DNA of 64,000 bases from Desulforhopalus sp. (lineage in GTDB: Bacteria > Desulfobacterota > Desulfobulbia > Desulfobulbales > Desulfocapsaceae): the NCBI GenBank assembly GCA_023231425.1, contig JALNVI010000006.1, positions 1 through 64,000 on the forward strand, given 5' to 3'. A program made the translations under genes and the position numbers. Numbering within the stretch: the first letter of the stretch is position 1; every line of letters begins with the position of its first letter. Under the pieces are notes generated by a model. The model was given only the letters and a program-made list of their open reading frames with translations, ran no database searches and had not been told where the DNA came from. Below are positions 1 through 7,272 of the stretch, one piece after another.

Positions 1-782
1 CGCTGCGCTGAGGTGCCGTGGGTAAAGGAATCCGGTACGACATAACCGTGTGCGTTCTTCTGCAGGGTGTCATCTCCGATCTGACTCGCGGCGTTGAGGG
101 CCTCTTCAAGGTCTCCACTTTCCAGCCAGTGTTGATGTACATCGGCGTCATGCGCCCATATCCCGGCGTAACAGTCAGCCTGAAGTTCTACTTTCACTGA
201 AAGTGCATTATAGTCGCGCCCGCTCATTTTTTGGCGCATGGCAGAAACCTTGTCGGTTACACCGAGCTGCTTCTGCACATGGTGGCCGATTTCATGGGCA
301 ATCACATAGGCCTGGGCAAAATCTCCGGGTGCCCCCATTTTTTTCAACTCATGATAAAAGACAAGGTCGAGATAAACCTTTTCATCTGCCGGGCAGTAGA
401 AGGGGCCTGTCTCCGCTCTTCCCTGTCCGCATGCCGTCTGCACGGCTCCAGTGTAGAGAATCAATTTAGGTTCAATATAGGTGCGGCCGTTATCACGGAA
501 GATTCTTCCCCAGGTGTCTTCAGTGCCGGCAAGGACGCTGGAGACCAGTTCCTTAAGTTCATTCTGTCGCGAGTCGGCTGGAGCCGCAGCGGTTTCTGTC
601 TGCTCGCCACTGGTGAGTAATCCGGAATTGAGCAGCATGGAGGGATCAATCCCCAGAAACCAGGAGGCGGCGAGGGCAATGATAATTGTAGCGATGCCGC
701 CTTTGAAGCTGCGGCTTTTTACTATCCTACGGCCTCGTCGGTCTTCAACGTTATTGCTTCTTCTGCCTGTCTGCCAGCGCAT
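1..782 (-). CDS. Neutral zinc metallopeptidase, YpfJ family (C-terminus cut by window edge)
   Basis: The minus-strand frame opens at an ATG at 780-782 and stays open to the window edge, so about 260 codons are visible and the last few are missing. The start MRWQTGRRSNNVEDRRG is typical of the YpfJ/KPN_02809 family. A transmembrane anchor follows at about residues 27-45. The zinc-site motif HEIGHH is preceded by a CGxG...FYCPxDxxVYLD stretch, and a downstream Glu-rich segment ends in SFTHGTSAQ, all as in the family. It is probably a membrane-anchored putative zinc protease; substrates are unknown for the family. No operon partner is visible. Confidence 0.85.
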   Translation of the reverse strand, partial: MRWQTGRRSNNVEDRRGRRIVKSRSFKGGIATIIIALAASWFLGIDPSMLLNSGLLTSGEQTETAAAPADSRQNELKELVSSVLAGTEDTWGRIFRDNGRTYIEPKLILYTGAVQTACGQGRAETGPFYCPADEKVYLDLVFYHELKKMGAPGDFAQAYVIAHEIGHHVQKQLGVTDKVSAMRQKMSGRDYNALSVKVELQADCYAGIWAHDADVHQHWLESGDLEEALNAASQIGDDTLQKNAHGYVVPDSFTHGTSAQ

Positions 783-938
783 GGGAACTCTCCTCTGAGA
801 AAAATGGGTCAGAACTCTTTGTTAGATTTACGGCGTCGTCCAGGCACCTTATTTGAGATGCGGATACCCAGTCTCTGAGATCCTTTCTGGCAAAAGCGGT
901 CGCTGCCGGTCAACCGCTTTCTCTGGAGTATATCTCCA

Positions 939-1111
939 GGGTACCTTGAATAATCGCCCATCTCCTTTGTTACAGTAAAAAAATTATCCTCCGACAAAGC
1001 GAGGAACGAGACGTCGAGGTAAGCGTTATCCTCTGATATCAAAGTTATACCTGCGGTAAATTCTCTCCTGTGCCTCGAATATGACGAAATACAAGTTGTT
1101 TCAAGGTACCC
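939..1111 (+). repeat. Interspersed KpnI-ended repeat, copy A (long form)
   Basis: This is a complete 173 bp copy of a repeat found many times in the window. It begins GGGTACCTTGAATAAT and ends TTTCAAGGTACCC, so its 12-bp ends are perfect inverted repeats, each holding a GGTACC site. Internal landmarks shared with other copies are GTTACAGT, a long-form insert AAAGCGAGGAACGAGACGTC, and TCCTGTGCCTCGAATATG. On the minus strand an apparent open frame of 117 codons (809-1162) runs through it, explained by the repeat and judged non-coding. Flanking 4-mers (TCCA / TTTA) do not match. Confidence 0.9.
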
Positions 1112-1429
1112 TTTAATCAACTTAATCTTTGTTTCAGGAGTTGTATTACAAACATCCTGCACAGAGGTTGTCTTATGATCCCGTTTATTCGCGTACTGCG
1201 TACCTCCCGGCGACCTGTCATGAGTCTTGAAAGTGACTCAGCATCATCACCTGGGCAATAACCAGGTGCACGTGACAGGCCATCTGGCAGTGGACGTTAA
1301 ATCCTGCATCTAATTCCTTTCTCCTGGCTTTTACCATTACGATTCACTGTTGAGTCTGTTTGAATCTCATGTTCGATGCAATGAGCCAGGGGGGGGACGA
1401 TAAAACCAAATGTAAGCCTCTTTCAAGCA
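1112..1429. other. Intergenic, no supported feature
   Basis: About 320 bp between repeat copy A and the 3' end of the SYLF-domain gene. I see no open frame with coding character, no RNA gene and no clear terminator here. A run of eight G residues lies near 1389-1396. Confidence 0.5.
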
Positions 1430-1999
1430 TCATAAAGCTTCATAGGTGAATTTCTGTCCTCCGATGGAAAGCTCATACATCAGGCCGCCCAGAGAATGCA
1501 CGAAAGTAACCGTTCCTTTGTAATATTGGGCTTTCGCCTGGACATCAGACTCAGGCCCGGCACTTGCCCCGACACTGACACCCGTGGTTCCGCCCTGAAC
1601 TTCGGCTCCAACCGTTACAGCTATCGCCTGCACGGTTGCATCGAATTCAAAATTACCGCTGATGAATTCATTATAGGCTTTTTTGTCCTTAAAAAAGATT
1701 ATCTCACTGAAGGCCTTCCCTCCCGCCTGGAAACCTATTGATCCCTTGACCACCGACGATTTCCCAGTTACCTTTCCACCGCGATAAACCTGCCCAACTC
1801 CGTAGGATCCACCGAATACAAAACCGGCCTTGCCAATGGTTGGAAAGACTGCATAGCCATATGCGGTTTTAAAGAATTTTGCCGGGATGGATGAACCCTT
1901 AAACAGATTTATGGTGCTTGAATAGTCTTCCGTTGCAGCAGCAAAAGTTGATATCCCGAACATTAAAGTGACAATCAGGATTACCGATAATTTTTTCAT
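1430..1999 (-). CDS. SYLF (Ysc84-like) lipid-binding domain protein, exported
   Basis: 189 residues with a clean signal peptide (about 1-22, ending TFAAA). The mature protein matches the Ysc84/SYLF family: an F-K-x-A-YGYAVFPTIGKAGFVFGGSYGVG segment near 44-68, SIGFQAGGKAFSEIIFF near 87-103, and a Gly-rich VGASAG segment near 142-147. Bacterial members are small periplasmic or surface proteins proposed to bind phosphoinositides or other lipids; the role here is unknown. The start ATG at 1997-1999 has AAAGGA directly upstream. It appears monocistronic, in a repeat-rich accessory region. Confidence 0.85.
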   Translation of the reverse strand: MKKLSVILIVTLMFGISTFAAATEDYSSTINLFKGSSIPAKFFKTAYGYAVFPTIGKAGFVFGGSYGVGQVYRGGKVTGKSSVVKGSIGFQAGGKAFSEIIFFKDKKAYNEFISGNFEFDATVQAIAVTVGAEVQGGTTGVSVGASAGPESDVQAKAQYYKGTVTFVHSLGGLMYELSIGGQKFTYEAL

Positions 2000-2225
2000 T
2001 TCCTTTCTCCCTGTTATATTGTTTTTTTTTGTTGGATCAGTGATTTTCTTAAACCAAATACTGCCAAAATAAAACGTAGATCAAAATCACTTCATCTTTT
2101 TAGCAATGCATTTCTCCTTCCTCTTAATAGTTGAGAGCTTTCCGTGATTTATGTAACGATTCATATCGTTAGCAGAAAGGTGCAACGGAAAACGTTTGAG
2201 CAGTGTCGAGGGTGTCTTGACTCCT

Positions 2226-2390
2226 GGGGACCTTGAATAATCGCCCCTCTTCTTCGTTACAGTCGAAAATTTATCCTCACGGGTAAACGCTGGACTCAGG
2301 TAAGCGTTATACTCCGTGATCAATCATGGCGTAATAAATTTCCTCCTGTGCCTTGAATATGAACGAAATACAAGCTGTTTTAAGGTACCC
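2226..2390 (+). repeat. Interspersed KpnI-ended repeat, copy B (short form)
   Basis: A 165 bp copy beginning GGGGACCTTGAATAAT and ending TTTTAAGGTACCC. It lacks the long-form insert of copy A. On the minus strand it holds AGGAGG followed after about 16 bases by ATGATTGATCACGG and a frame that stays open through the rest of the repeat. The 78-codon frame that results (2087-2323) is treated as part of the repeat, not as a gene. Confidence 0.85.
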
Positions 2391-2454
2391 TTAAGAGTTC
2401 AAAAACGGATAAGAAAACTCCTCTGGGGGGAGCCAGACTCAGCCATCCTTCTTT

Positions 2455-2745
2455 AAAAGCTGTTGAATTGTTCACCCCTGCCCATGGCCTTTTCCGAAAA
2501 AGGTCATAGCTCCCCCGCAGTAGATACGTGTGGAGCTTTTCTCCCTTTTACCTGTCTGTGTCAACTCAGTTATAGAGCATTGTCTGGAGAACGTGTTTTT
2601 GTAGAGAAAATTCAACAGAAAAATCAAAAACCTATGGAGTCGGAGGATCATCCGGGTCGAAGTTACTTTCGTACAGTCTGCACTCCTTCAGGGCTTTGTT
2701 TTGTGGCCTTCTCAGTAAATTTTAGACTACCATCACTGTGACCTG
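2455..2745 (-). pseudogene. Decayed IS30-family transposase fragment 1
   Basis: On the minus strand this stretch is closely similar to bases 6129-6310 on the plus strand. Shared words include GAGAAGGCCACAAAACAAAG, TCTCTACAAAAACACGTT and GACAGGTAAA. Read in mixed frames it gives SLQKHV, then LHTYL and FRKR. These resemble the S-x-E-T-I-Y, G-x-L-x-x-x-L-R and Y-x-K-R region ahead of the IS30 DDE domain. Stops and frameshifts break it. It lies between repeat copies B and C. Assignment rests on motif reading alone. Confidence 0.5.
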
Positions 2746-2763
2746 AACAGCGAAAGGATTACA

Positions 2764-2945
2764 AGGTACCTTGAATAACCAGTCTTTTATCCATTTTCTT
2801 CATTACAGTAAAAAAATTATCCTCCGACAAAGCGAGGAACGAGACGTCGAGGTAAGCACCAGGCTCCGATATCAAAGTTATGCCTGTGGTAAATTCCCTC
2901 CTGTGCCTCGAATATGAACGAAATTCAAGCTGTTTCAAGGTACCC
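2764..2945 (+). repeat. Interspersed KpnI-ended repeat, copy C (long form)
   Basis: A 182 bp copy. The left end is AGGTACCTTGAATAACC (first G changed) and the right end GTTTCAAGGTACCC. From ATTACAGT to CGACGTCGAGG-type core it is almost identical to copies A and D, including the 23-bp long-form insert. It sits directly downstream of the decayed IS30 fragment. Confidence 0.9.
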
Positions 2946-3180
2946 TCTATTCTCCTTCAAAAGAGTTTCGACGAATTTCACGTAAAGTTGTATTCTTAGA
3001 ACGATTCAGTGTACCAGAAATCTTAGTCTGAGATCTTCCTGTTTGAAGAAAGGCTATGATCTGCTACACTCTCTTTGCATGTTTCTCCGAAAAATCCTTC
3101 TTTCTATAAGTAAAGGTAAAATTGAGTTTAAAGTGAATATGCCTGTTCATAATCGGCAAAAAAACATGTTCACTACATCA

Positions 3181-3352
3181 GGGAGCATTGAATAATCGCC
3201 CATTTTCTTCGTTACAGTCAAAAAATCATCCTCCGACAAAGCGAGGAACGAGACGTCGAGGTAAACGCTATACTCTGATATTAATCATTGCTGTAATAAA
3301 TTTCCTTCTGTCCCTCGAATATGAACGAAATGCAATCTGTTGCACTGTACCC
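3181..3352 (+). repeat. Interspersed KpnI-ended repeat, copy D (long form), touching the next gene's 5' end
   Basis: A 172 bp copy with degraded ends (GGGAGCATTGAA and TTGCACTGTACCC) and a core nearly identical to copies A and C. Its right end overlaps the longest possible reading frame of the following phospholipase D gene, which could start at an ATG at 3321 inside the repeat (in AATATGAACGAAATG). Confidence 0.85.
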
Positions 3353-3386
3353 ATTGCCTTGGAGTAACGTTACCATCACGACTGAA

Positions 3387-4556
3387 ATGTATTCATATAA
3401 TCAGATTACCTTGTTACATAATGGAAAGGACTATTTCCCGGCGCTTGAGACAGCTTTTGACCGTGCGAATCAGGAAATATACCTTGAGAGTTATATTTTT
3501 GAAAATGACCGCACCGGACGGCGTATTGCCGAAGCCCTCAGGCGAGCCGCCCTGCGCGGAGTAAAAACCTGTCTGCTGATCGATGGCTTTGGCTCGCAGA
3601 ATCTACCAAAAACCATGATTGAGTACCTTGAGGAGGGCGGAGTTCTGGTGCTGAAGTTTCGGCCCAGGATATCGCCGTGGACCCTCAAACGTCAGAGGTT
3701 GCGACGCCTGCATCGGAAACTTGCCGTCATAGACCGAAACCTGGCCTTCGTCGGCGGAATAAATATCATTGATGACAGGACCGGTCTGGATCAACCTCGG
3801 TATGATTATGCGGTACGGGTGGAAGGACCACTGGTCAAGGTTATCCATGCCTCCGCCCGTCGGCTGTGGTCGAGGATTACCTGGTCACGCAGTCTGGGTC
3901 TGGTTTCACACCGGGTAAAAGAAAGTCCCTCTGCTCCACCACAAGCCGCGGGAAATATGTGCTGCAGTTTTCTGATCCGTGATAATTTCCATCATCGTCG
4001 CGATATAGAAAACGCCTACTTGAAGGCAATCGGTCAGGCGAAAAGGGAAATTATCCTGGCCAATGCCTATTTTTTGCCGGGCTTGAATTTTCGCCATGCG
4101 CTGATGGCCGCAGCTCGGCGTGGCGTCCGGGTTGTTCTGCTTCTGCAGGGAAAAGTGGATCACCGGCTGGTCCATTATGCCTCCCGCGCCCTCTTTGGCA
4201 CCTTCCTTGATGCGGGGATTGAGATCTATGAATATCATCAGAGTCTCCTGCACGCCAAGGTAGCAGTGATTGACACCTTCTGGGCAACGGTGGGATCTTC
4301 CAATCTCGATCCTTTCAGTCTCTTGCTCGCCCTTGAGGCAAATGTTGTGGTTGAAGATCCGGTTTTTAGTGCAACGCTGAAGGCAAGTTTGAGTGAGGCA
4401 ATTACTATGGGGGCGAGGCGGATATCGGAGGAGACCTGGAGATCACAGCATATCCTTTCGCGTCTGGTGAGCTGGCTCAGCTATGGATTGACACGATTTA
4501 TGATCGGCATAGCGGTCTATCTTCCGCAAGGGCGGCCGAAAAAAAAACGTCGTTAG
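3387..4556 (+). CDS. Phospholipase D-type cardiolipin synthase (ClsB-like)
   Basis: 389 residues from the ATG at 3387. The frame is open back to an ATG at 3321, but that start lies inside repeat copy D, so 3387 is preferred; neither start has a strong ribosome site. Two PLD catalytic HxKxxxxD motifs are visible: HRKLAVIDRNLAFVGG (His at about residue 109) and HAKVAVIDTFWATVGSSN (His at about 289). The family makes cardiolipin by transferring a phosphatidyl group at the inner membrane. There is no N-terminal membrane segment, as in ClsB rather than ClsA. A hydrophobic, basic C-terminus (VYLPQGRPKKKRR) may contact the membrane. Confidence 0.88.
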   Translation: MYSYNQITLLHNGKDYFPALETAFDRANQEIYLESYIFENDRTGRRIAEALRRAALRGVKTCLLIDGFGSQNLPKTMIEYLEEGGVLVLKFRPRISPWTLKRQRLRRLHRKLAVIDRNLAFVGGINIIDDRTGLDQPRYDYAVRVEGPLVKVIHASARRLWSRITWSRSLGLVSHRVKESPSAPPQAAGNMCCSFLIRDNFHHRRDIENAYLKAIGQAKREIILANAYFLPGLNFRHALMAAARRGVRVVLLLQGKVDHRLVHYASRALFGTFLDAGIEIYEYHQSLLHAKVAVIDTFWATVGSSNLDPFSLLLALEANVVVEDPVFSATLKASLSEAITMGARRISEETWRSQHILSRLVSWLSYGLTRFMIGIAVYLPQGRPKKKRR

Positions 4557-4689
4557 TACTCTTTATAGAGGGAAACGACAAAATGAGCATCAAAAGAACC
4601 ATGTTCCAAAGCGTTGAACATTTAATACCGTCAGCCCATACCTCTGGGTGACTGGGCGAGGGCCAAAACAAACAGCAGAGGGATCTCAT

Positions 4690-4912
4690 CAACTACATTT
4701 CAAGTTGACATCCTGCCCGGCCTAAAAGACGGGGACTCCTGCGGTGCCCAAGCGGTTTCTGCGTGAGTCCCTTCGAGGGTTCTCCTGTTGCTGACGATTT
4801 TACTGCACTGTTCACCTCACAGGCTAACCGGGCATGTCCTGGCCTTAGAATATTTTTTGCTGTGTTTTCGGCGCACCTGCATTTAACACACCAGGCATTG
4901 CAGGTCACAATG
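4690..4912 (-). pseudogene. C-terminal remnant of an IS605/IS200-type TnpB
   Basis: The minus strand encodes TCNAWCVKC, then AENTAKNILRPGH, then ARLACEV. This closely resembles the TnpB zinc-ribbon tail (Cys-x2-Cys ... A-D-x-N-A-A-x-N-I-L-R-x-G) and the family's usual LACE-type ending. The upstream part of the gene, with the RuvC residues, is absent, and no tnpA is nearby. It is an isolated, non-functional 3' end, about 70 codons long, left by an old insertion or deletion. Confidence 0.6.
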
Positions 4913-5075
4913 CCTGTGTGTTAATTAGAAGAATAACTGTTGCAGTCAATAATACGTCCTCTTTCATCTCAGCCTCTTATAGCACTTCAAAAGGTCAACA
5001 GGCTGACCACGAGAAAAAAGAAATCAGCAAATTCTTCACGACTATTAATAACTGGTGCTAATTCTTTGGTTTGAC

Positions 5076-5402
5076 CTATTTTTTAGCTGCCTCAACTGCA
5101 TCATCTATTTTTTCACCGACTTTTTCTGCAGGACCTTTTCCCGTAATTTTATCAGTGACATCTTTCACTGCATCTTTAGTATTTTCAATCGACTGATCTA
5201 TTTTTTCACCAACTTTTTCTACAGGACCTTGATCCTTAATTTTATCAGCGGCATCTTCCACTGCATCTTTGGTATTCTCAATCGATTGATTTACTTTTTC
5301 ACCAACTTTTTCAGACGGTTCCTTAGACTTGCAACCAAAATTCATGAGAGCTAAACTAACAGTCATTACGAGTAAAAGCGTGAGTTTGTATTCCTTTCGC
5401 AT
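5076..5402 (-). CDS. Small repeat-containing putative lipoprotein
   Basis: 108 residues with a signal peptide (1-23) and a Cys at 24 (MNFGC), compatible with a lipobox though Phe at -2 is unusual. The mature part is highly charged and built from about three imperfect units of the type EKVGEKIDQSIENTKDAV followed by a D-x-x-DKI-x-x-x-GP stretch, with the last unit cut short. Each unit would form an amphipathic helix, similar in style to YtxH or stress-induced helical proteins. The repeat shows at the DNA level with a period near 96 bp. The upstream gap and lack of partners suggest a single gene. Function not recognised. Confidence 0.75.
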   Translation of the reverse strand: MRKEYKLTLLLVMTVSLALMNFGCKSKEPSEKVGEKVNQSIENTKDAVEDAADKIKDQGPVEKVGEKIDQSIENTKDAVKDVTDKITGKGPAEKVGEKIDDAVEAAKK

Positions 5403-5909
5403 GGTAAAATCTCCTTTATTATTTTAAAAGTTCATGGCTGAAAATATCATTTCTTCGGAATAACTTATACACCATGAATGAATCCTGGAATATATCCAAG
5501 AGAGGTCAACAATATATTTATCCAAAAGCGTAAACTGAATTCAAGTAATAATTGCAACACGTTTGCCAGTGAAGACTTTCAGCCGTGTCAACCCCTTTGA
5601 AATATTTTCAGGGGCCAAATTCAATAAGAGAACTCCGTTGTCTCTTTCCTCCTTAAAAAGAGTGTAGGCATATTATTTTTTTTTGTCCAGAGTCTTCTCA
5701 GTTTGCCCAGTGGTATTTTCATTTATTCCTCTCTGCCAGCTATTGCGAGTTTTGCAAAAAAAAATCAGGTCTTTCTACAGGTAGCAGCTTTTTTTATTAG
5801 CTCAAACAACAAATGCAAGCTCTTGCAGCCTGCAAAATGTCTTTTTACGTTACGCAATCAAACGGCATTATCACAATCTTAAAAAAGCATTGAACCTATA
5901 GAACACTTT
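5403..5909. other. AT-rich intergenic stretch, no supported feature
   Basis: About 500 bp upstream of the lipoprotein gene. It is AT-rich, with poly-A/T runs near 5672-5681 and 5757-5764. It presumably holds the lipoprotein promoter, but I cannot pick one out. No coding frame is convincing. Confidence 0.4.
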
Positions 5910-6660
5910 GAGGCATGGTTTGCGCGGGATACAAAGCAGTCGCTGGAATTAGTACAATAAGTGCAGCACAGACATATGAAAAAGAGAGAGCTGTCAGTAT
6001 GTTTCCGTTACCACAACCTGACCGGAGGTTACCATGCACAGGTACCAGCCCTCGCTACCGGCAACACACTCTTTTGAAGATGAATATGATCTTTTTGATG
6101 CTCAGATCACAGCGCGATCGTCAGGCGAAATTGACTGAGAAGGCCACAAAACAAAGCCCTGAAATATTGCAGACTGTGCGAAAGTGATTTCGACATGGAT
6201 AATCATCTGAAGCTATAAGCTGCCGATTTTCTGTTAAATTATCTCTACAAAAACACGTTTGTCATACAACAATCTATGCCTGGATTGACAAAGACAGGTA
6301 AAGGAGAGCAAACGTCACTGGGAAGGCGGTAAACGCAAACGAGCCGAGGTTGCGTTTCTTCCTGACCGCGTAGACAGTGTAAAATGTCCTCAGAGAGTGA
6401 TTGAGAGGAATCGGGTAGGGGACTGGCAGGGAAACTGTTTATGGGCAGAATACGCCCCTTGTTCTCCTGGTGGGACGTACCAGTCATTTCACGCTTTGTG
6501 TCCGAACGCAGACGAAGTACAAGGATGAACCTGGTCCAGTGATAAGTGGCCTTTTTGATACAATTACGGGTCGTAAGGAGACCTTGACGCTGGACAATGG
6601 CAGACTCAGAAGACCCTGGCCAAAAAAATTGAGATGGGAACACTTTTTTTAAAAGGAAAG
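5910..6660 (+). pseudogene. Decayed IS30-family transposase (near full span)
   Basis: Plus-strand pieces in all three frames line up with IS30 transposases in order. They are: an HTH tail ending REL and GGYHAQ (near 5985-6040); a region with LTEKATKQSPE (6129-6170); TTIYAWIDKDR (6267-6300), the T-I-Y-x-W-I motif; VIERNRVGDWQGN (6400-6440), the R-x-x-GDWE first-Asp motif; TVYGQNTPLVLLVGRTSHF; TLTLDNG (6582-6602), the second Asp in T-x-DNG; and LAKKIEMGTLF before 6655. Stops and frameshifts separate them, so it is dead. It ends at a fragment of the interspersed repeat. A short open frame at 6033-6137 (34 codons) lies within it and is not called. Confidence 0.7.
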
Positions 6661-6675
6661 AGACAATGAAGTTCA

Positions 6676-6720
6676 GGGAACATCGAATATGAACGAGATA
6701 CAAGCTGTTTCAAGGCGCCC
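6676..6720 (+). repeat. Interspersed repeat, right-end fragment (copy E)
   Basis: Only the last ~40 bp of the repeat is present: TCGAATATGAACGAGATACA, then AGCTGTTTCAAGGCGCCC. It is preceded by GGGAACA, which could be a relict left end, so this may be an internally deleted copy. It abuts the decayed IS30 transposase. Confidence 0.7.
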
Positions 6721-7125
6721 TTTTGTTGTTGAATTTGATACCGGGAAAGGTCTTAAAAGGGCTGATACGGCTGGAAGTCTTCACTGGCAAGCGTGTTCAC
6801 GTTATTACTTGAATCCAGCCTGACTATCAAGTAATTATTAACTGCTACGTCCAACAAGGTTGGCGTAATAGTATGGTAGAAGTCAAGCGTTTACAGTTTA
6901 AGGAACATGCAAAAGAAATCCTTGTAAAACAAGGTGTTTAATTTAATGTTGTGAATGAGTTTTTTGCGTAAAATTCAGTTTTGAGACCACTCTTTGATAA
7001 AAGGGACAGGTTACAATGCTATTGGCTTTGGGGCCTGAAGTATAGTGGTACTGAAATTGTAATTTGACGATTCAAACAATTTATTGCGTCCCTTCCAGTA
7101 ATTTTTTGATAACGGAGAAGGAAAA
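6721..7125. other. Intergenic, no supported feature
   Basis: About 400 bp between the repeat fragment and the small frame ahead of the HD-GYP gene. No coding frame, RNA gene or terminator is evident. It should contain the promoter for the downstream genes. Confidence 0.4.
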
Positions 7126-7272
7126 ATGAAAGCCACTATTATTAAACTGCTGCTTTCGGCTGATGTCTCATTCGTTTCAGGTGCTGTTTCGATCAGGCAT
7201 GCAGGTCCTCGACAAGGAGCTCTGTATCGACAACGCTGGACTCTTCAGACCCTGGAGCGGCGCCATGCTTGA
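7126..7272 (+). CDS. Possible 48-residue upstream protein overlapping the HD-GYP gene
   Basis: An ATG at 7126 preceded by GGAGAAGG opens a 48-codon frame whose stop (7270-7272) overlaps the HD-GYP start at 7265 by 8 bp in another frame. The first 22 residues (MKATIIKLLLSADVSFVSGA...) are signal-peptide-like; the rest is basic. The good ribosome site and the overlap suggest translational coupling, or a relict secreted-protein gene whose body was lost. No family is recognised. Confidence 0.35.
   Translation: MKATIIKLLLSADVSFVSGAVSIRHAGPRQGALYRQRWTLQTLERRHA

Noticed and set aside
809..1162. 117-codon minus-strand frame
   Set aside because: It runs straight through repeat copy A and changes with the repeat; no ribosome site or conserved start, and the ends are plain intergenic DNA.
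1200..1300. Minus-strand reading that looks slightly like a copper-oxidase or cytochrome segment
   Set aside because: Too short, and it lacks the diagnostic His-Cys-His or CxxCH motifs.
2087..2323. 78-codon minus-strand frame
   Set aside because: Produced by repeat copy B and flanking DNA; the same frame is broken in other copies.
5055..5354. 99-codon plus-strand frame, Phe-rich
   Set aside because: Antisense of the repeat lipoprotein; its hydrophobic repeats are the mirror of the charged ones.
6245..6703. 152-codon minus-strand frame
   Set aside because: It is antisense to the decayed IS30 transposase, whose motifs explain the sequence on the plus strand.
7046..7061. Possible sigma-54 promoter TGGTAC-N5-TTGTA
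   Set aside because: The -12 GC is replaced by GT and the -24 C is missing; two mismatches at the most conserved bases make it unconvincing.
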